From Halolactibacillus sp051746745 (GTDB taxonomy: Bacteria > Bacillota > Bacilli > Bacillales > Amphibacillaceae): a stretch of 17,986 nt of DNA. The DNA lies in the NCBI GenBank assembly GCA_051746745.1, contig JBNJFJ010000034.1:1-17986 (forward strand). The letters run 5' to 3'. Position numbers and translations under genes: made by a program. The notes beneath the pieces are model-generated. The model was not told where the DNA came from. It was given only the letters and a program-made list of their open reading frames with translations, and did not search any database. Shown here in pieces: positions 15,232-17,986 of the stretch. Numbering within the stretch: the first letter of the stretch is position 1; each line of letters opens with the position of its first letter.

Positions 15232-16467
15232 TCATTTTTTGATGGCCTTTTTATAAGCATTAGCAGCTGACTTATATAGTCTGAAATTATAATAAAGATC
15301 ACCCACTAAATTTAAAGCACTCTTATATTCATGATAATCACCTTGCTGTCTAAAATAGGGGATAATCTCATTTTCTACTTTATCTATCTTATCCTGTTCA
15401 AACTTTGATGAATTCAATCGAAGCTTTAGCATAAAAAATTTATATTCAAACTTTTTATTTTTGTACTTAACCGATAAATCATAACCTTCATCTACCAAAA
15501 GTATTGTTTTTTTATTTTCTTCACTCTCTAATAATATCAAAGATTTCAAATGTAAGGAGGGTATTTTTCTTAGATTATCTTTTTTCAGTTCTAACGATTT
15601 ATTAATAAAATTCAAAGCTTCTTGATAATTTTTTTGGTTGAAACTCGTATAAGCGAGATTATGATACACTAATCCTCGATTATTTCCAATAGTCAATGAG
15701 TCTAATGTTAATACTTTTTTAAAAAAATATTCTGCTTTGTCATAGTCACCTATCAAATTGAAATTAATCCCCAGAATCATACAACAATCGGCCACACGTG
15801 TATGGTTAAAATCTTTTTGATAAATATCTAGAGCTTTATTAGAACATATAATCGAATTTGGGATTTTATCTAATCTACTGTAAACAATCGCAAGATAATA
15901 ATCTAACTCCGGATCTATTATATTTAAATCAGTACTTATATTTACAGCATTATTTAAGCATTTTATTGCATCATTCAATTGGCCCTTAATATTATAGAAT
16001 ATACCTGTAAATTTATAATAATAATACTTTTGTGTCTTTGTGAAAAAAGGTGCGTTTTTTTGCAAATCAAAAAATACATTTTCTGCACACTTAATTTCTG
16101 CTATAACCATAAAATACCTAAACAAAAAAACCTTATACTGTATAATCACATTATAATCATCAACATACTTTATTTCCGTTGATAATTCACTGTATATTTT
16201 TTTGCTCTCTTCATCTTTTCGCATAATCATAGAAGTGTTCCACAAATATATTTTTTCAAATATAACTTGTTCTTCTTTATCACCTTCAGATAATGAGATA
16301 TCTAAATTTAATCGTTCAGCCAACAATATATATATTTCTTTACTCGGAGTAACAAGGTTATTTTCAATTTTGCTCAAATACGGAATGGAACAAATACCGG
16401 TAGCTAACTGTTGTTGGGTCATATGTTTAGCTTGGCGATGGAATTTAATTTGGCGACCACTGGACAA
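15232..16467 (-). CDS. HTH-TPR transcriptional regulator, NprR/PlcR-like (RRNPP family)
   Basis: Cytoplasmic DNA-binding protein expected to bind a re-imported peptide through its TPR domain. I start it at TTG 16467, which has GGAGG 8 nt upstream, giving 411 residues; the GTG at 16476 overlaps that GGAGG and cannot be used. Residues about 6-57 are an XRE-type HTH (KFHRQAKHMTQQQLATGI, PYLSKIENNLVTPSKEIYILLAERL). From about residue 75 to the end come repeated TPR-like helices, with repeats such as GDYDKAEYFFKKVL and KNYQEALNFINKSLEL. Length is close to NprR (about 420). The coding sequence is clearly more AT-rich than the xylan genes, suggesting transfer. A short ORF with a signal peptide follows after 18 nt. 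A divergent lipoprotein gene lies upstream. Which genes it controls is not shown by the sequence. Confidence 0.85.
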   Translation of the reverse strand: MSSGRQIKFHRQAKHMTQQQLATGICSIPYLSKIENNLVTPSKEIYILLAERLNLDISLSEGDKEEQVIFEKIYLWNTSMIMRKDEESKKIYSELSTEIKYVDDYNVIIQYKVFLFRYFMVIAEIKCAENVFFDLQKNAPFFTKTQKYYYYKFTGIFYNIKGQLNDAIKCLNNAVNISTDLNIIDPELDYYLAIVYSRLDKIPNSIICSNKALDIYQKDFNHTRVADCCMILGINFNLIGDYDKAEYFFKKVLTLDSLTIGNNRGLVYHNLAYTSFNQKNYQEALNFINKSLELKKDNLRKIPSLHLKSLILLESEENKKTILLVDEGYDLSVKYKNKKFEYKFFMLKLRLNSSKFEQDKIDKVENEIIPYFRQQGDYHEYKSALNLVGDLYYNFRLYKSAANAYKKAIKK

Positions 16468-16578
16468 TAGAAGCACCTCCTTGGGTTAAGATATTTTAAT
16501 GATGAATCTATTTGTGCTTGTATGACTATTTTAACAAAGAACGAGTCATAGTATAAAGAAAGAAAATATTCCGTGCGT

Positions 16579-16597
16579 GATAATGTGAAACATTATC
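16579..16597. promoter_or_regulatory. candidate operator dyad upstream of regulator
   Basis: GATAATG-TGAAA-CATTATC is a perfect 7-bp inverted repeat with a 5-bp spacer, about 112 nt upstream of the regulator start and next to its presumed promoter. It could be an autoregulatory site for an HTH dimer; this is inference. Confidence 0.4.
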
Positions 16598-16644
16598 TTA
16601 AATAGATACGTCATCACACATGAACATGATTGATATAAATTTAA

Positions 16645-16999
16645 CTGACTACTGCCAAAGGAATGTACCACTAGTGACAAGTTTTTAACCACCTAATGCC
16701 AAGGTATTTACCACACAGTGCCAACCTATTTACCAACATGCTAAAATACTCATTTACCATTGAGTTCTCTAGGAATTTAGCGTGGCTTGACATCGAGCCT
16801 CTGCGGGCGTGGTTATTACGCCATAGAACCAGTTGAACACATGCTGGCTCTGCCGAACAAGGCTACCATGCCCACTGCTCGATATAAAGCCTAGCTCCAC
16901 TCACATAATGGTGAATAGCTTGGCAAACAGTGGTACAATTGTTGACAATCACTGGCCATAAACTTGGCAAGCCTGGTAAATATCATTGGCAGTAGTCAG
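16645..16999. mobile_element. 355-bp non-autonomous element with 4+4 22-bp end repeats
   Basis: Perfect 14-bp terminal inverted repeats, CTGACTACTGCCAA (16645-16658) and TTGGCAGTAGTCAG (16986-16999), are flanked by the direct repeat TTTAA (16640-16644 and 17000-17004). From the left end TGCCAA or TGACAA recurs at 16653, 16675, 16697 and 16719. From the right its complement recurs at 16986, 16964, 16942 and 16920. All steps are exactly 22 bp. A second block, ACCA or its complement, recurs with nearly the same period. No ORF is inside. Multiple binding-site-like repeats at both ends resemble transposases of the IS21/Tn7/Mu group, which also give 5-bp-range duplications. The mobilising enzyme is not in the window, and the repeats do not match those next to istB. 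Confidence 0.8.
16752..16916. other. strongly structured core of the 355-bp element
   Basis: Nested pairing is visible: ATTTACCATT (16752-16761) with AATGGTGAAT (16907-16916), GGCTT (16784-16788) with AAGCC (16887-16891), and ATCGAGC (16792-16798) with GCTCGAT (16877-16883). Inside these, GGGCGTGGT (16805-16813) pairs with ACCATGCCC (16865-16873). That stem encloses hairpins AGAACCAG/CTGGCTCT (16825-16851) and GCC/GGC (16852-16863). An alternative hairpin GGCGT/ACGCC (16806-16822) would compete with the closing stem. The core is more GC-rich than its surroundings. It could be a structured RNA or only palindromic DNA; strand is unknown. Confidence 0.5.
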
Positions 17000-17135
17000 T
17001 TTAACAGTGACAACAGGAAACAATGTTAAGAAAACCTTACATTTTCAAGCTTTTAAACACGGTTATTTCCCAATACACATTTGTTTCTCTTAATGTTAAT
17101 CTGTAATTAACCTTGGCCGAGGGAAAAATATATTA

Positions 17136-17747
17136 ATGATAAACGGGGCGTTGAAGCAAATGGTAAAATATTTACATTTCATATGGCTGTTATTGATTAT
17201 ACCAATTATAGGATGCTCTTATAATGAGAGCGATCAAGCTATTTTAAATAATAACGCTTATAAACAATTTAATGTGACATCAGAAGCTATATATAATCAT
17301 TTGAGTAATACCTATAGTGATGTGAACCTTAGTGAACCGGTTATAACAGCCTATCCGTCTAGAGACGAATGGATCTCCGATAATACGGATGCTATTGGAG
17401 ACAATGTTGTCTCACCCAAAAAAGTTGACCTATATATACTTACGCATGAACTGTCTGCTGTGACAAAAGTTTCACTCACTTATAGTAATCAATTAAACCA
17501 AAAAGAATTTTTGTCTGTAAATAGAATCGATACATTTAGTGAGAATTTCATCGATTCAGAAAATCAAGAAGATTATTTACCCAAAATATATATGGGTAGC
17601 TTTACCGATGAAAATATATTAATAGAGGTAGTAACTTTTTCAACGGAATATAATTATGAGAATGTAGAGGAATATGAATTAAAGCTTATCGAATTAAACA
17701 AAGATATTATTACAGAAATACAACGAAAACTATTAGAATTAGATTAA
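17136..17747 (+). CDS. putative lipoprotein of unknown function
   Basis: A 203-residue exported lipoprotein I do not recognise. The signal peptide has Lys residues at 7 and 11, a hydrophobic core at about 13-25 and the lipobox IIGC with lipidated Cys27, followed by a polar SYNESDQ. The mature part is acidic, Asn/Ser/Tyr-rich and predicted extracellular; no known domain or catalytic motif is seen. The ATG at 17136 has GAGGG 12 nt upstream, a little far; an ATG at 17160 would also keep the whole signal but has only a poor site. It is divergent from the regulator and shares its low GC, so it may be a target or simply travel with it. No clear terminator follows. Confidence 0.75.
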   Translation: MINGALKQMVKYLHFIWLLLIIPIIGCSYNESDQAILNNNAYKQFNVTSEAIYNHLSNTYSDVNLSEPVITAYPSRDEWISDNTDAIGDNVVSPKKVDLYILTHELSAVTKVSLTYSNQLNQKEFLSVNRIDTFSENFIDSENQEDYLPKIYMGSFTDENILIEVVTFSTEYNYENVEEYELKLIELNKDIITEIQRKLLELD

Positions 17748-17986
17748 AAAATATCATTTTGTATATGGCAGAAAATTCATATATCCTCGCAATATTTATC
17801 AAGGACTCACTAGATTTCCCGGTCGAATAAAGCTTAGTACACACGGAATTGATTACGACTAAGGTTTAATACTAAAGACAAACACCGAGCAAAACTTTAC
17901 AGACCTTTAACACAAAACCAATAGGAATCATACAAAGACTTGTTATGATGGTATAAAAACTAAAGGGAATTATTAAAATTATGTCA

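Larger units (their letters stand above)
16468..17135. other. 668-nt divergent region, half of it a mobile repeat
   Basis: Between the regulator and the lipoprotein gene. It contains the dyad at 16579-16597 and the 355-bp element at 16645-16999; without that element the original gap would be about 310 nt. I see no convincing -35/-10 pair for either gene. Confidence 0.6.

Noticed and set aside
15178..15235. An 18-codon frame whose ATG overlaps the regulator stop (ATGA)
   Set aside because: It has no signal-like sequence and stops early; the 53-codon frame has a better-placed RBS and a signal peptide.
16202..16489. 95-codon plus-strand frame over the regulator's HTH region
   Set aside because: It lies antisense to a well-supported HTH domain and shows no RBS or protein features.
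16653..16736. Regular short repeats that could suggest a CRISPR array
   Set aside because: The period is 22 bp with only short degenerate blocks, repeats occur inverted at the other end, and there are no unique spacers or cas genes; they are element ends.
16788..16793. TTGACA inside the element core as a possible -35 box
   Set aside because: No -10 box lies at 16-18 nt downstream, only TTATTA at 20 nt, so a promoter is not supported.
17961..17986. AAAGGG followed by ATG at 17981 at the right edge, a possible next gene
   Set aside because: Only two codons are visible and the spacing from the RBS is long (about 13 nt), so no gene can be claimed.

Overview
The window looks like a chromosome segment of a xylan-using Bacillota species, most likely of the Bacillaceae. 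The evidence is strong AGGAGG ribosome-binding sites, intrinsic terminators, a cre-like site, a sigma-B type promoter in front of a YdaT-like gene, and proteins of clear Bacillus/Geobacillus type. A halophilic or alkaliphilic genus such as Amphibacillus or Halolactibacillus would fit, but that is inference.

Region 1 (1-10.1 kb, + strand) is a hemicellulose locus. It encodes two sugar ABC permeases (the first cut by the window edge), GH67 alpha-glucuronidase, mannonate dehydratase, an SDR mannonate/fructuronate oxidoreductase, xylose isomerase, xylulokinase and an intracellular GH10 xylanase. Together they fit import of (methyl)glucuronoxylo-oligosaccharides, cytoplasmic removal of glucuronate, backbone cleavage, and feeding of xylose into the pentose phosphate pathway and uronate into the mannonate/KDG route. 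The solute-binding protein, uronate isomerase, KDG kinase/aldolase, beta-xylosidase and XylR are not in the window. A terminator separates the permeases from aguA. A new promoter with a cre-like site precedes xylA. A bidirectional terminator closes the cluster.

Region 2 (10.1-13 kb) is housekeeping and small genes: a YdaT-like stress protein with a sigma-B-type promoter, pyridoxal kinase with a 16-bp palindrome at its promoter, one small membrane protein with a good RBS, a weaker membrane ORF, and intergenic inverted repeats.

Region 3 (13.2-18 kb) is accessory and visibly more AT-rich in its second half. It holds a decayed TPR regulator that has lost its HTH and is fused at its broken end to a 5'-truncated IS21-type istB. 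Next comes an intact NprR/PlcR-like HTH-TPR regulator followed, 18 nt after its stop, by an unlisted 53-codon ORF with a secretion-like N-terminus and then a terminator. I read this pair as a candidate RRNPP peptide quorum-sensing system. Upstream of the regulator sits a 355-bp non-autonomous element with 14-bp perfect terminal inverted repeats, a 5-bp TTTAA duplication, and four 22-bp-spaced repeats at each end around a strongly structured core. A divergent lipoprotein gene follows. The peptide/receptor pair and the 355-bp element are the best candidates for something undescribed.
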